Positions 12,263 to 25,549 of a stretch of 64,000 nt of DNA are shown here, piece after piece. The position numbers were made by a program, and so were the translations under genes. Numbering within the stretch: the stretch's first letter is position 1; each line of letters begins with the position of its first letter. The stretch comes from Trogon surrucura (lineage: Eukaryota > Chordata > Aves > Trogoniformes > Trogonidae). Below the pieces are notes generated by a model. It made no database searches, had not been told where the DNA came from, and saw nothing but the letters and a program-made list of their open reading frames with translations. Where the stretch lies: NCBI GenBank assembly GCA_020746105.1, contig CM036619.1, positions 5,176,561 through 5,240,560 of the forward strand, given 5' to 3'.

Positions 12263-14440
12263 CCGAATCACTAGTTCATTTGTGGGATTCGAGAGAGACA
12301 TCTAACACTGTCGTTTCACAGAAAATTCCATCCAGGATGAAGATCTTCTGCTCCGTGTGGCTGAGCATTGCTACATTAATCTCTTGGAGCGGAAGACAAA
12401 ACTCAGTTTTAAATGGAAGAAGAACAATGCTATAACTAGAAACTGTGGTTCATCTAAGAAGCAAACTCAGAATATTTCCAGGGATTAGAAAACCTTAAGC
12501 CGGCTTCTGGCGTTCGGTAGATATATGGTTGATTTGCCAAATTTTTCATGTCAGGATGACTTTGATTACAAGTTGAATAATCTAGTACAATTGTGTGCTT
12601 TTTTTTTTACCCTCAGCTGTCAGGTGTAATGAATTAGTTCATGAAACCATGGCAAACTGATTTTAGCAACAGTAACACTTTTCTTAAAATTTCTGCAATT
12701 ATGATAATTCTTCTAAAAAGGCTTTTCAGTGGGAGTCAGAGTAAGAAAAGAGGTCAGTGAGCACTACTAGCATCTGTGATACTCAGCTTAAAATGCCTTT
12801 ACTTCATTGGGTGCCACGTAGTTGTAATTTATTTTAAGGCTTTATTCAAAAGGATGTGTATTCTTCTTCTTTAGGCTTTACCTTATGGTAGAAGGGTCAC
12901 AAAGCAATAAACGAATTGAGAAAATAAATGCACGTTCCAGTGATTGGAGCTTAGAGGGGAAAAAAAGAGAAATTTCCTTCTGCCCTTATAGTTTTAAAAT
13001 TAATTTCTGTCTGAAGAACCTAGGTACTGTTTAAATGAAATGGTGAGTGTGTTGATTATTACTCCTTGCAGTGAGGAAGATGACTAATATGAATATATTT
13101 GTTGCCTATATATGTGTGTGTTTTCAACTACTTATTCTTTGGGTAAGGCCAAGTTAACAGTGGGTGAAGATGCAGGATTTATTTGGTTTACACATGGTAT
13201 ATGTGCTACTTGTGACAGATTTAATGCACGCTGAGTGCCAGTTGTATTATTTTTGATAAAAATTGGCATATTGATGGCGACATTTTATTTCAAGTAAGAC
13301 TGAATTTTTAAAAATTTGAAGTGGCAGAGTGATATAAGTGGAGCTGGTTATTCAGTTTGCCTGAGCAGTTATCTTATCAAGCTCTCGTCTTGGGTGGAAT
13401 ATATTAAATGATTTACTTCGTTACTACAAATGAAATATTGTTTCATAATTGACGTTATACATATTTTAGAAGACATTTTAACTTGTGTGCTCTGAACCAG
13501 TAAGAACCTTCCTAAGTCAGTAATTTTTATGTTGCAAAGGTTTTTGTATCAAGAGTGGATTTTTTTTAATTGAGGATGGAATATGGAATAAAACATTCTT
13601 GATGCATTTGATAAAATGTATGAAGGCTTTGCCTTTTTGATGCTTTCATGCAGAGAGGAAATATTTCAAATAATAAGTCTTCTAGTGATTTCAAACTTCT
13701 CCAGGTGTAGCCAATGAAGTTAGTGTTTCTGCAGAGTTTTGAGGCTAAGCTATATATTTTAGTATAGATGTTAATCCTTTTACATGTTGTTAAACATTTC
13801 TAACTTAGTCTGGGGTTATATGAAGGCGCAGGATGTTCTGTAAAGGTCGTTTGAACATCCTGTCCTGAACTTCAGCGATCATCTGGTTTACTCATCGGTT
13901 CCTGATGTTCTTGTACATAATTACACCGGACAGATAACTTTTTTTTCCTCTACAGCTACATGTTTGCATTATGTGCACAAGAATATTGATGGAGCCTTCA
14001 TTAGATTGGAATGGAAAATTGCGATAGCTTGTTGGTTTCTAGTTAGCTTTAGTGGACTCAGCTAAAATATTGTGCTCACAATTGACATTACTGATTAGAT
14101 TTTGTTTTTTTCTCGTTGCTGAAATAATCAGGTACATAGTTACTACCATAAAGAAGCAAAAAGTGTTTAAATTGCTTGCACATATAACAAATGGAAATTC
14201 TCTTGAGATTCTGGCTATACCGTAGAAAAATTCAAATTTTGATTAAGCAGTCTTTGAATAGAACGTATCTAAATGCGCATTCGTAATGTAGATTTGTGTG
14301 CACCGTGAAGTGCTGCAGGCTGGAGCCTTTTTTTAGACTAGGTAGTGTCTGTAGACACTGTACACCCCATGTTCTTTCTGCTTAGATGGGTGGTCTGTGT
14401 GTTGTAGTGATTTTCTCTCTTGGACCTTGCACCTCTTGAA

Positions 14441-14486
14441 TTCATGGAGTCATCGAATCGTTTGGATTGGAAAAGACCTTTAAGCT
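14441..14486 (-). repeat. Very short CR1 tail remnant
   Basis: TTCATGGAGTCATCGAATCG followed by TTTGGATTGGAAAAGACCTT matches the reverse complement of the last 45 bp of a CR1. Confidence 0.6.
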
Positions 14487-15582
14487 CAGTTTTCTTAAGA
14501 TGGAGCATTCGGTTGATCTCTGCTTAAAACCAGTTTGCTTTGGCTGTCTGTATATGATTTTTCATAGGAACTTTCTTCAAAGTTCTTTTATTTAGTTATT
14601 GTTCTTTCTGTTTTAGTTCAGTGGCTTATGCCTCTATCTATTTTTTTGATGTTGTAGTTGTCTCTTAACTCTGAAGAATCTTCCTTTCCATGGGTGTTAA
14701 GACCTTTTACTTTACCTTTCTTTCAATTTTATTGTCCGTTTGACAGTTTGTGTTGTTGGGTTTTTTTTGGAGAAGACTATGCTGATGTTAATTTATAATA
14801 ATTGATGTTATAATGTTTATAATAATTGATATTATGCTGATGTTAAATTACATTACAGTGACTACAGTTTTTGGAAACAGTGTTTATTTGCTATGAGCTT
14901 GCTTAGCAAAAGCATAAAAAAGAAGTTGCCAGATTCTGGTTTCCTCTCAGTATTGTATTATGTCTCTTATTTTTTTAAGATGCACATTGACTTTGTCATG
15001 CATAATAATACAGTATCTCTCCAGAGAATGGGAGCGTAATGCTTCAAAATTAATATTCTATCTATTTCCTTGAGCCTTTTTTCTGCTGGGCAAGAAGATT
15101 GCACAATACTGCTTGGGTTTGGCCTGTGTAATACTGCTTACGGCTGTGATTTCTGCAGCGTAATGTGTTGTCTCACAATTCAGCAACCTTAAATGGGTTT
15201 GGCACTCAGTTTACTCCAAGATTTTACGTTTCTGTAGATGTGAAAGGTCAAGCAAACACCTAGTCTGAGGTACAGGGTTGGCTGTGGAAAAGCTAACCGA
15301 ATGGTTGCTTTGAAAACAAGTACTTCTTCTTATGCACGACAGCATGAGAACATTAATTAGATATTTTTTCAGTAGCCTGCTTGGTGATTAACCATTATTA
15401 ACTGATTATTATAGTAATGATGTTCCAGGTATTGTTTTCACTGCCTCAGTTTTGAATTCCCCAGCCATGTTGGACTGGGGAAGAGAAAGAGATTCTTGAA
15501 CGCTCTTGTGCCTTTATCTGAGCTCACTGACAAACACAAAGCTGTTCTACGACGTGCAAAGTTCTGCGAGTCGGGGCATCTA
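14487..15582. other. Intron sequence with AT-rich direct repeats
   Basis: Repeats are clustered at 14778-14850. Otherwise no gene or mobile-element signature is seen. Confidence 0.5.
14778..14850. repeat. AT-rich interspersed direct repeats
   Basis: TATGCTGATGTTAA occurs at 14778 and again at 14833 (55 bp apart). TTATAATAATTGAT occurs at 14793 and 14817 (24 bp apart). The pattern looks like local slippage or segmental duplication. Confidence 0.75.
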
Positions 15583-16032
15583 ATCACACAGAATCACACA
15601 GAATGTCAGGGATTGGAAGGGACCTCGAAAGATCATCAAGTCCAATCCGCCTGCCAGAGCAGGAACGCCTCGATAATGCTACACAGGAACGTGTCCAGGC
15701 AGGTCTTGAATGTCTCCAGAGAAGGAGACTCCACAACCTCCCTGGGCAGCCTGTGCCAGGGCTCGGTCACCCTCACTGAGAAGAAGTTTCTTCTCGAGTT
15801 TAAGCGGAACCTCTTATGTTCCAGTTTCAGCCCATTACCCCTTGTCCTATCAGTGGTTGTCACCGAGAAGAGCCTGGCTCCATCCTCGTGACACTCACCC
15901 TTGATATATTTGTAAACATTAACGAGGTCACCCCTCAGTCTCCTCTTCTCCAAACTAAAGAGCCCCAACTCCCTCAGCCTTTTCTCATAAGGGAGATGCT
16001 CCACTCCCTTCTTCATCCTAGTAATCTTGAAG
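15583..16032 (-). repeat. CR1 LINE 3' fragment with a decayed ORF2 end
   Basis: The tail AATCACACAGAATCACACAG and AAGATCATCAAGTCCAATCC begin the element on this strand. A minus-strand open frame (16064-15636) still reads [20 protein letters not shown], then [20 protein letters not shown], and later [20 protein letters not shown]. This is the conserved C-terminus of CR1 ORF2. It lacks the RT and endonuclease domains. About 450 bp. Confidence 0.93.
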
Positions 16033-19000
16033 TCGTACATTTGGTATCGAGGTGAGCAGCTCAAATGGAATCATTTTGCTTGCTTGTAAATATCCTGCCC
16101 AAATGGAAGAACTTTGAGGACGGGACAAAAACATTCATCTTTCCGAAGTGGCGCATAGTTGCGTTTTGTAAATCTCAGTTGAGCAAATTGTGTTCACAAC
16201 AAATAAAGCATTAACATGTTTTTTTAAAATATAGTAAATATTTACGTGCTTATACAAGGAGATACCGTATTGCAGAGCAATGCGTTTCAGTGTCATGCTG
16301 CAAATATTTTATATAACTTGTTAGAAGTGTTAAAATGGAGCTAACAAATTTAAGCAGAATTTGTTTATAATCTTTCTTTCTGGCTTCTTGTTTTACAAGT
16401 CAGTTTTGTATGCCAGGATTAAAATGTGTTTGTTTATTCACGTACGGAAAATACATCTAAGCTGACTAAGGGAAAAGGTAGGTCTCGTGTTTGTTGAAGA
16501 GCAAGTTTATCAGCAAGGTTAAAAAAAAGAGCAATTTTAGTGAAGTCCTTAGAAGGATGGCATTTATGTATGTGATATAAAATGGTAGAGTGTGTGTCTG
16601 AGGTGTACCAAGAATAGACCGTGAGTCACAAACCAGAGTGATGATCTCTTCCCTACTAAAGGAAACCAACCTTTTGGATTATTACATTAGCTTTTAATTT
16701 ATTCTAAAAGAGAAACGGGATCCACTCTTAGTATTTCCAAGTGTACAACGAGTCTGTAGAAGTCCTCTGGGATAAGTGTATAAACTCCTCAGAGAGGGCT
16801 TTGGAAACTTTTTCACCAAGGTGATCATGGTTTGAATAATGGGTGTAGTTGGATGCTGAGTAGTGTAGAGCCGTTTCAGTGGTTACGTGTGTTTTTAAGA
16901 TGTGTGCTAAGTTATTTTAGTAGGATGTTTTATATCACCGATGGCAATACAAGATAAGCTTTGGAAGTGATCTTAAGTGAGCAAATTTACTAAGAAAATA
17001 CTGTCTTGTTGTTCTGGTCTACTTCCCGTACTTCTTACTAAGATTTAGTATATCAAATTTCTTAAGAATGGTAGTGTGCCAAGTAAGCTTTCCTGTTATG
17101 TTTCAAAAAGAGAATTTTATTGTTTCCTTTTGTTGTTTCTTCCCTTATTCCAAGATGCCCATTTTTATCCTTTTTTTTTAGAAAAATGAAAACATCCTTG
17201 TTCTACTCTATTGTCTTGGTTTGTGCGGTTGATTTGAATTTATCAAGTTCCTTTTATGAAAAATATCGGTGATATGAAAATATCACTTCCTAATTTATCC
17301 TTTTTCAAGCTTTTCTAATAGGTGAAAGTTCATGTTTGATGTTCTAGCCTTAACTCTTCCGAGAAATTAAGCAAATCTGTTGTGTTTTTTTTTTTTAATT
17401 TTGCCTAATAAGTTCTAAGAGGATGTATTGCTTTGACTTCACCCATTTTCAAGGATGTTTTAAGGTTATTTTTTCATTCTTGCACCTGGTGAGTCATTAA
17501 AGCGTGCTTTGCATTAATTTTGTTTACTACTTGTCTCGTTTACTGGTTTCCCTCTGGTGTAGTATTTCTCTTATGCTTGTGGTGTTCATTGTTCTGTACC
17601 ACATATGGAAGAATTATCCTTATTCCACTCTCTTACATCTGGAAATAGAGATTGTGCACATGCAACAGGGCTTTCTTTGGCCAAAGTGCAGAGAGCAACT
17701 ACGCTTAGCAAGAGGATAACTTCTGGTAGTAAATAAAAGGAGCTATTTTCTCAACTAAACCTCCTGTGGGTTAATAAATACAGTCCACAGTCTGCACATA
17801 TGACTGTAACCAAAGATGCTGTGTACTTTTCAGCATAATTTTCAAAAATTTTGCCTTAGCTCTCCATTGCATTTTATATCCTCCACAAAATTGCTTTGCT
17901 GACATTTAGGATTGTTTACCAATCTATTGCTGTTTCTCTCGGTGACCTTCTAGTTCCTTATATTCTGGTCTGAAAGCTAAGGTGTAGCGTAATTTGTTTT
18001 GGTGACTCTTGGACATTTGAAATTACCCGAGTAGTTAGTTGGAGTATAATTATCCAAATGAAATTTTGCCAAAGCATATGAAGGTTAACACTTCTCTTCT
18101 TGGAAAATCGATCAGGTTTTAAGTATGTGGGCTTGAATTCCAGTTTTTATGTCTTATCAACTTGTTTAAATACCGTACGAGGATACAGAGTCAGTGCCTT
18201 ATCCTAAAGAAAGAGTGCTGCCTTCTGAAAGGCAAATAATTTCCTTCTTCAGACTATTTTACAGGCTTTTAAACTATATACTCATTTCTTCTACACCTCA
18301 AATGCAATTCTAAAATCTTTCCGTAGCTTGACCCCCTTTACAATCTGTTTTCTGCTTCCCACAGACTTCTACTACTTGCAGTGTGCAAAGCCTCCATTTT
18401 TATTAAAAATATAGAATGTGACTAGTTCCTTCAATTTTTTTGGAACTGATAAGGATGAGTACAATGTAAGTAGAACTTTTATTATGGTTCGCCACCTATA
18501 TTTAACTCAGATTTGATGATGTCTCTGACAAGCTGCTTGCATTTAGACCAAGTCAGCAGTTCTCCACGATGACACATGGACTGGGACAGGAGAACAAATC
18601 ATCTGAAAAGGACAGAAAATAGAGGATTCGGTGGCAAGATGTTAGGAAAGACAATTTCTATTTATTTTTATTGAGAGCAATATTATTGTTAATTTTCACC
18701 TGTCAGTTTGACACCTCTGAAGTGCTGAATACTTTTTTTGGTGACACAGATGTAGTGACTGGAATGAGCAGTAGTGTCAGAGGCCCAGAAAGATTTACAG
18801 GCTTGACAGGTACAAGAATATATTGTTTTAACGAAGAGTTAAGATTCTACATGCTGTGTTTTATTTATCAGCCGTTGTGAGTTCCTATTATGATCCTCAG
18901 TCAGAACTTCTGTACTTGTTTTTCTGATTCTTTCCAGTGTACACTTCATTATTTACAAGTACACTATACTCTGTCAAGAATTGTTTAAAATTATGACATT

Positions 19001-19175
19001 GAATGAATTCATAAATATTGAAAAATTAGGGGACAAGGAAGTTCACGTTATAATGCTACTGACTGTCAGAATGCAGATTTTTAAGGCTGTCGTAAGAGAA
19101 AAGCAAATTGCCTGTTTAAGGTATAGTAAGAAGAAAAAAATAAATGAAAAGTACGTTTTTTTGGACAATTTCAGT
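16033..19175. other. Intron sequence without recognised genes or repeats
   Basis: AT-rich unique-looking DNA. ORFs of 60-71 codons have no known motif. No CR1 tail or LTR terminus was seen. Confidence 0.55.
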
Positions 19176-19508
19176 TTGGTGGGCTAACCTTGCCTGGCTG
19201 TCGGGCACCCGCCAGCTGCTGCCCCCTCCATAAGGATGGGGAGAGAGTGAGATGTAAAGCCTCACGGGTGGCAATAAGGACGGTAATTGGGGGAGGTAAC
19301 GGGCAAAACCCAGACTGGACGGTGCCGGCAAGTGGAATCTTTTGTTGTTGTCAAGTGGTGGAGGGACAAGGGGTGGCGTTTTATTGTGTGTGTACATTGT
19401 CCATCTTTGTCGGTGATGTGATGCTGTTGCTTTGATTTTTGGTCCATCATGGGCCTCTCCCCGGGCTGAAGTCCTTTAGGGACAACCTGCTCCTGTCCTG
19501 GCTCTATT
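19176..19508 (-). mobile_element. Decayed, internally deleted ERV LTR remnant
   Basis: TTGGTGGGCTAACCTTGCCT with CTGTCGGGCACCCGCCAGCTGC parallels the left end of the LTR at 39436 (GGGTTGACCCTGG, CCGCCAGGTACCCAC). GATGGGGAGAGAG and AACGGGCAAAACCCAGACTGG parallel ACAGGGAGATCACC and CCGGGCAAAACAGACTC there. CTCTCCCCGGGCTGAAGTCC then resembles the internal CACGGGCT-type motifs. The middle is missing and the ends are not clean. The block is GC-richer than its surroundings. Confidence 0.55.
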
Positions 19509-21965
19509 TTTTTGTCAGATCTCCCTGATAAAATTGCGTAAGACTTTCGGGTTGAACGTAAAGTAATGGTGAAAAACTGGATCCTTTGTGAGATGATGCA
19601 GTAAAATGCATCTGAGAGCTCGACCGAATACGTGTGTGATTACAACCTGAAAACATTGCTGTGCAAAACACTTCTCACACCATCCACCCCAATCAGTCAG
19701 AGGAACTACTATTTTAATAGCAGAACCAACTTTTACTTTGCGTAGCCATGAATTTAACGAGTGATTTGCTGTTAAAATATTTGGAAAATTTGAAGGGAGA
19801 ACATTTGCGGGTCATATTTTGAATATCAATTCTGAATATTCTTTTTTGTTTTTTTGCAAGAAGGACGCCTTCCCTTTCAAGGATAGGATTTTTAAGTATC
19901 ACACAGAAAAAACCAAACTGGTCTTTTTTCCTGTTTCTGGTGCTCTCCTCCGTGTGGTGCTGTGTATCTACGGCAGTGCAGAGCTGAATGTTTTCGAGTA
20001 GTCTTTCTATACGTTAAAACATTTGCCACCAACTTCTTAACTTGATTGAAGTAGAAGAAAATATTCCACATCTATAGATAAATCAGCGACCTGGAACTTT
20101 GCATGCATGAATTGACTGTCACATCTCCTATGTTTTGACTGATATAATAGCACTTAAAAGCACAGGCGGATTAGAGCGTTCCATTAATAATGCCTTCAAA
20201 TATATTAGGATAATTCTGAATTTATTGCCTATCACTTAGTTCCAGGCTTAGAGATGAGTGCAGGACAGGTATTCCAGAAATGAGGAACAGTCACTGTGTT
20301 ATGGGATAAGGAAATTTTTTAGACAAGTCAGCAGATACTTGAGCTGTACTGTACCAGACTATTCTCTTTAGCATAACAACAGCAGAACATGACTTTACAA
20401 ATTTTCTTAACAGAATTTAAAGTATCTAAATATTTCCTCTGCGTTACAATGATGAACATGTCAGTGAATCTGTAGTAGGTTTTTTTGATGGTGGTGCAGC
20501 GCTAGCAGTTTGGGAAAATTTGAAGTAAAGCAGATTAATAAATCAACCGTTATCAGTGAGTGGCAATGAATTTCTTTGCATTAAATAACACAGGATTTCA
20601 AGTGTGAAATTTCAGTTCGAAGTAGGAAGAAGGTGGTAGTGAATCAATGCGATGGCCTCGTCGGCATGATCGTACTGGTTGTAGGATCTTACTGGAAATT
20701 AGAGAGGCTGTGAATTTTGGATACAGTATTAAGTGATGACTCCAACTGCTCTCTTGTAAACAGAACCGGCGCTGCACTGGGACATGAGGCAGACTAAATT
20801 TGCAGACACGTCTGGTTTGATGAGCAGTTGATTAGAAAATCAATGAGAGAAGTCTCTGACATTTTCCTCGGTAACATGTAGGATCTGGTTCAAAATGTGA
20901 GGCTGAAGTGATTTTGGTATTCTTGCATACAGCAACAATGGTCAACGAAGTAGTGAACAGCTTAAAGCTTTAAGTCAAATGCCAGAAAAAAATGAGAAAG
21001 GTTTTTGGAAAGAAAAGAAACAGAGCAGCTGGGAGTTAAATCTTGGTAGGTAGCATGGAAACTTTTTGAGGGCACCCTACCAGAAGCACAGAACAAAAAT
21101 ATTTCCACAGGAAGAGCCTTTTACCTGTCAAGAATGACAAAAAGAAAAAGAAGAAAATGGCATGTCTAAAGAGGAAGGCAGAAGAGCACACTAAAAGGAA
21201 GATGACATCTTTCAAAAGTGCCCTGAAAACATTTTTGTTAGGGTCCAAATTTATGTGGAAAATAACATGGTATGAATGAACAAAACTAATATTAATGTCA
21301 ACAAGAGCACCCCTGTGAACTGAAGTGTTTCAGTGGTTAAGTTGTCAACTGCAGTTTGTCACCTCCTGCTTTCAGCCATCTTTGTGCTTGAGGACTGATT
21401 GATAGGTGACAAATATGATGCCAGATCTGGGACACTGTGTACTGCCAAGCCTGATGTCTCTATTGGACACTATTTCTGTATTACAATTTCTACCAGTGGA
21501 CACATGAGTATGTTCAGTATACTGGGGACAAGGTTTTTGTGGGTTTGTTGTTTTTTTTTTTTGTTAAGTCAGCGCTTCACAGTCCATATGCTCCTCATAC
21601 TGGAGTTCTCTGAAGATGTGAAGAAACACATGAAGAAGGGAGATGGTGAAATTTTTTCTGGGTTTGGAGAAACTTTGAATGGGTTCAGAGAAGAGAGGTT
21701 CCATGGGGGTTACTAAATACATGGAATTCACCTTTCTTTCAAAGAATCTCATACTGTTTGTGACTGGGAGAGTGAGTTGAGAAGTACTTTATGTTCTTGC
21801 TCTGTCCTCTAGGCATCCTGTTATGTCTGTGGCCACGATTACGAGTATAAATTCATAACTTTTCTCTGCAGACTGTACCATCACATTTTAGAGAATTAGT
21901 GAAAACATACAGCCGGTTCTAGCACATTTGATTGTTTAAGTTTGTATTGTAATCTTTATAAGAAA
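19509..21965. other. Intron sequence without recognised genes or repeats
   Basis: Nothing recognisable on either strand. The ORF at 21399-21716 (105 codons) has no known domain and an ordinary intron composition. Confidence 0.55.
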
Positions 21966-23268
21966 AGCTGCTCGAGCAGATCATCCCGAGTTCCATTGCG
22001 CAGCACTTGCAGGACAAGTAGGTGATGAGGCCCAGCCAGCACGGGCTGGTGAAGGACAGGTCCTGCTTAACAAACCCAAGCTCCTTCTGTGACAGGGTGA
22101 CCCACTTGGGGGATGAAGGACAGGCTGTGGATGGTGTCTACCTCGATTTTAGGAAGGCATTAGACACTGCTGCCCACAGCATTCTCCTACAGAACCTGAC
22201 TGCTCTTGGCTTGGATGGGCACAGGCTTTGCTGGGTAAAGATGTGATTGGATGGCCAAGTCCAAAGAGTCGTGGTCAATGGAGTTAAATCCAGTTGGTCA
22301 CGTGTGGTGTCCCCCAGGGCTCAGTGCTGGGGCCACTCCTGTTTAACATTTCTGTCAATGATTTGAATGAGAGGCAGAACGCACCCTTAATAAGTTTGCA
22401 GATGATGCCAAATGGGGTGGAAGTGTCTATCTGCTTGAGGGTAGGGAGGCTCTGCAGAGGGATCTGGACAGGATGGATCGCTGAGCGAAGGCCAGTCACA
22501 TGAGTTTCAATAAGGCCAAATATCAGGTCCTGCACTTCGGCCGCAACAGCCCCCAGCAGCGCTACAGGCTTGGGGAGGAGTGACTGGAGAGCTGCCAGGC
22601 AGAGAGGGACCTGGGGGTGTTGGTGGGCAGTGGCTGAACACGAGCCAGCAGTGTGCCCAGGGGGACAAGAAGGCCAACGGCATCCTGGCCTGGGTCAGCA
22701 ATGGTGTGGCCAGCAGGAGCAGGGAGTGGATCGTGATCCTGTGCTCGGCTTTGATGAGGCCATACTCGAGTGCTGTGTCCAGTTTTGGGTCCCTCACTAC
22801 AAGAGGGACACTGAGGTGCTGGAGAGGGTACAGAGGTGGCTGCCAAGCTGGTAAAGGGCTTAGGACACAAGTCGTATGAGGAACGGCTGAGGGATCTGGG
22901 GCTGTTTAGCCTGGAGGAGGCTGAGGGGAGACCTTCTCGCTCTCTACAACTATCTGGAGGGAGGTTGTAGCAAGGTGGAGGTTGGTCTGTTTTCCCTAGT
23001 GGTGAGTAATAGGATGAGGGGAAATGGATTTAAATTGCGCCAGGGGAGGTTCAGGTTGGATATTAGGAAAAATTTCTTTACTGAACGGGTTGTCAGGCAT
23101 TGGAACAGGCTGCCCAGGGAGGTGGTTGAGTCACCGTCCCTGGAGGTGTTTAAGAGACGGGTGAATGTCATGCTGAGGGACATGGTTTAGTGGTGTTGAT
23201 GGGGCTGGGACAAAGATTGGACTCGATAATCTTGAAGGTCTCTTCCAACTGAAACTGTTCTATGATTC
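21966..23268 (+). repeat. CR1 LINE, about 1.3 kb, RT domain to 3' end
   Basis: This 5'-truncated copy starts in the RT domain (CTGCTCGAGCAGATCATCCC; frame reading RPSQHGLVKDRSCLTN, then AVDGVYLDFRKALDTAAHS). It continues through a [14 protein letters not shown] segment and a KFADDAK-like segment at about 22392-22415, so the usual T is A. The C-terminal [17 protein letters not shown] block follows at 23100. It ends in CCAACTGAAACTGTTCTATGATT. Several frameshifts and stops split it into short ORFs. It is in sense with TRAPPC9. Confidence 0.94.
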
Positions 23269-24254
23269 CAATCAAGTTGTATGTTGTGTTGGCTTTTCCT
23301 TATCTTTTAAAACTCACGTATGAAAAGGTACAAGAATTGAATTTGTATGAAGCAGCAGAAGGGGAGAGCAAGACCTGAAACGTCTGGAGTAACGTGGGCA
23401 TAGAGTGAGCCGTGTACAGTAACTTGCCATCTCTTTGCTCTGTAGGACATTTTTTTCTTGATGTTATTCATATAAAGCTGTCATACCCACACCACAATAG
23501 AAGGATACTTCCCTCTACAAATTCTACATTATCTTTCAGGCTTGTTTGACGGGGCACATGACAGGTCTATCAAAACTAGGAGTCTCCTGTGACAAAATTC
23601 AAGACAAGTGGCAAACCTGTAAATGGAAAAGGTGGAATTTATGTATGTCAAACCTCGTTTTTATTTAAATTTCTAAGAGTTGTCTTATCAATTTTCCTTC
23701 TCATTTTTCTGTCTATAAGATTTGAAGTACTAAAATGAGAAACATGCTAAAATGCTGTCTAACCATACTATGCTTTTATATAATCTTACTTGAACTCTTT
23801 CTTGTCTTATCCTTGGATCTACTTTTTCGTGCCTTATCCTTCGATCTTTATCTTGTTTAGTTGGAGAGAATTAATTATACTTGAGCAAAATTGAAAATTA
23901 AACTTCAAAAAAACCTCTTTTCTTGTGTTTTTCCATCAAAACATTAGATGCTTATGGTCAGGGAAACAGATGGCTGATGCCTAACCTGCAGACTACTGTG
24001 TGCTGACAGTCCTTTGAGTTCTTCTACTTGAGCAGAGGCTGTAATGAAGCCAACTATGAAAGCCCAGAGAATCAAAGGGCAGTAATGGACATGGAGTCCA
24101 TAAATCATCCACAATGCCCGAGGACATGAACAATTTATTTTTATTATTTGAGGATATATTTAGAATGCTGCAGGCTGTTGTCCCTGACACTTTTTTGAAG
24201 TGGTGAAGTGTTAGCACATGTTGATTATGCTTAAAAATGCATAGTCAGTCACCT
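23269..24254. other. Intron sequence, nothing recognised
   Basis: Separates two CR1 copies. Contains a loose repeat of CTTATCCTTSGATCT at 23807-23846. No gene. Confidence 0.5.
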
Positions 24255-24511
24255 GTGTGAAATGGCCTCAAGTTGCACCAGTGGAGGTTTAGATTGGATA
24301 TTAAGAAAAAATTCTTCGCTGAAAGGGTTATCGAGCACTGAAACAGGCTGCCTGGGGAAATGGTGGAGTCACCATCCCTGGAGGGATTTAAAGGACATGT
24401 AGATGTGGTGTTTAGGGACATTGTTTAGTGATGGACTTGGCGGTGCTAGGTTAATGGGTGGACCCAATGATCTTAAAGGTCTTGTCCAACCTAAATGATT
24501 TTATAATTCTA
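24255..24511 (+). repeat. CR1 LINE 3' end
   Basis: AATGGCCTCAAGTTGCACCA, ATTAAGAAAAAATTCTTCGC, ACAGGCTGCCTGGGGAAATGG and GGTCTTGTCCAACCTAAATG are CR1 3' sequence. It lies tail-to-tail with the minus-strand CR1 that begins 270 bp further on. Confidence 0.9.
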
Positions 24512-24781
24512 AGCCTAGGCCTCAGCAGGCAGGGAGACTCATGGGAATAGCAAAAACTGGATCGTCAGCTCTCTGGTAACAGAGTGGATTGTATCTACAT
24601 TAGTAAGTAACGTGGCAAAAAAATGCATGTTTTTAAGTGAAGCAGTTGCTAGTAAGGATAGCATGTCCGTGCTACCAGTGCTTTGGAGGAGGGATGCGGG
24701 ATTTTATTTTGGACTGTCTCTCATCTCGTATCGTGGATTTGAATGCTTAATAGTGGATGGAGTACACCTTCCGGTTTAGTG

Positions 24782-25350
24782 TCATAGAGCTGTTTCTGTT
24801 GGAAGAGATCTCTAGAGATTGTCTAATCCAACCTGCTGGTCTAAGCATGGTCAGCTAGAGCAGGTTTACTCATGGCTATGTCTTGTTAGATTTTAAGCAT
24901 CTCCAAGAACGGATACTTGACAAGCCATTTGGGCAACCTGCTCTGATGTCAGACTATGCTAACAGTAGTAAAGCTCTTCTTTACAATTAAGGGAAATGTT
25001 CCCTATTTCATTTGTGCCTATTGCTTCTTGTTCAGTTGGAACCCACTGAGAGGAGCCTGGCTCCATCTTTGTTCCCCAACATTGAGTATTTATTCACATG
25101 GATGAAATCTCCCTGAACCTTATTTCCAGGCACCTCAACATCTCTCAGCCTCTCTTTGTATGACAGATGCTTAAATCTCTCAGTCATCTTCATGACCCTG
25201 GGCTGGACTTGCTCCAGTACGCCCATGTCTCTCCTGTACTGGGAAACCCCAGCACTGGACACCACACCCCTGATGGATCTCAGCTGTGCTGAGCAGAGGG
25301 CAAAGATCACTTCCCTTGACCTGCTGGTGACTTCTTAATTCAGCCCTTCA
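24782..25350 (-). repeat. CR1 LINE 3' fragment, about 570 bp
   Basis: It starts with the tail (TCATAGAGCTGTTTCTGTTG) and runs back through AGGAGCCTGGCTCCATC. The minus-strand frame 25310-25032 still reads GVLEQVQPRVMKMTERFKHL and SYKERLRDVE, and ends in a VVSSAGVSQYRRDMG block. It is the longest minus-strand CR1 here. Confidence 0.88.
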
Positions 25351-25549
25351 TAACTCACACTGAAATAATCGAATTTGCATTCTTCAAGGCCAACCCACAA
25401 CGGGAACAAAGACTTTGTAAATAAGAACAAGTAGGAAGTTGACCACAGAGCGATCTTGCTGATCCAGACAAACCAAATTCTCAAAACTCACTCGTAAAGA
25501 CTGACAGTGGCTTGTGTAGAGTTCACATGAAGTCACCAAGGTGGACTGA

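Larger units (their letters stand above)
11438..14440. other. Intron sequence with minor repeats
   Basis: Contains an ancient CR1-like fragment (11905-12010) and a 21-bp tandem pair (12221-12262). Otherwise no gene, tail motif or structured RNA was recognised. Confidence 0.55.

Noticed and set aside
15636..16064. 142-codon minus-strand ORF as a gene
   Set aside because: It is the C-terminal end of CR1 ORF2 with no RT domain and a CR1 tail.
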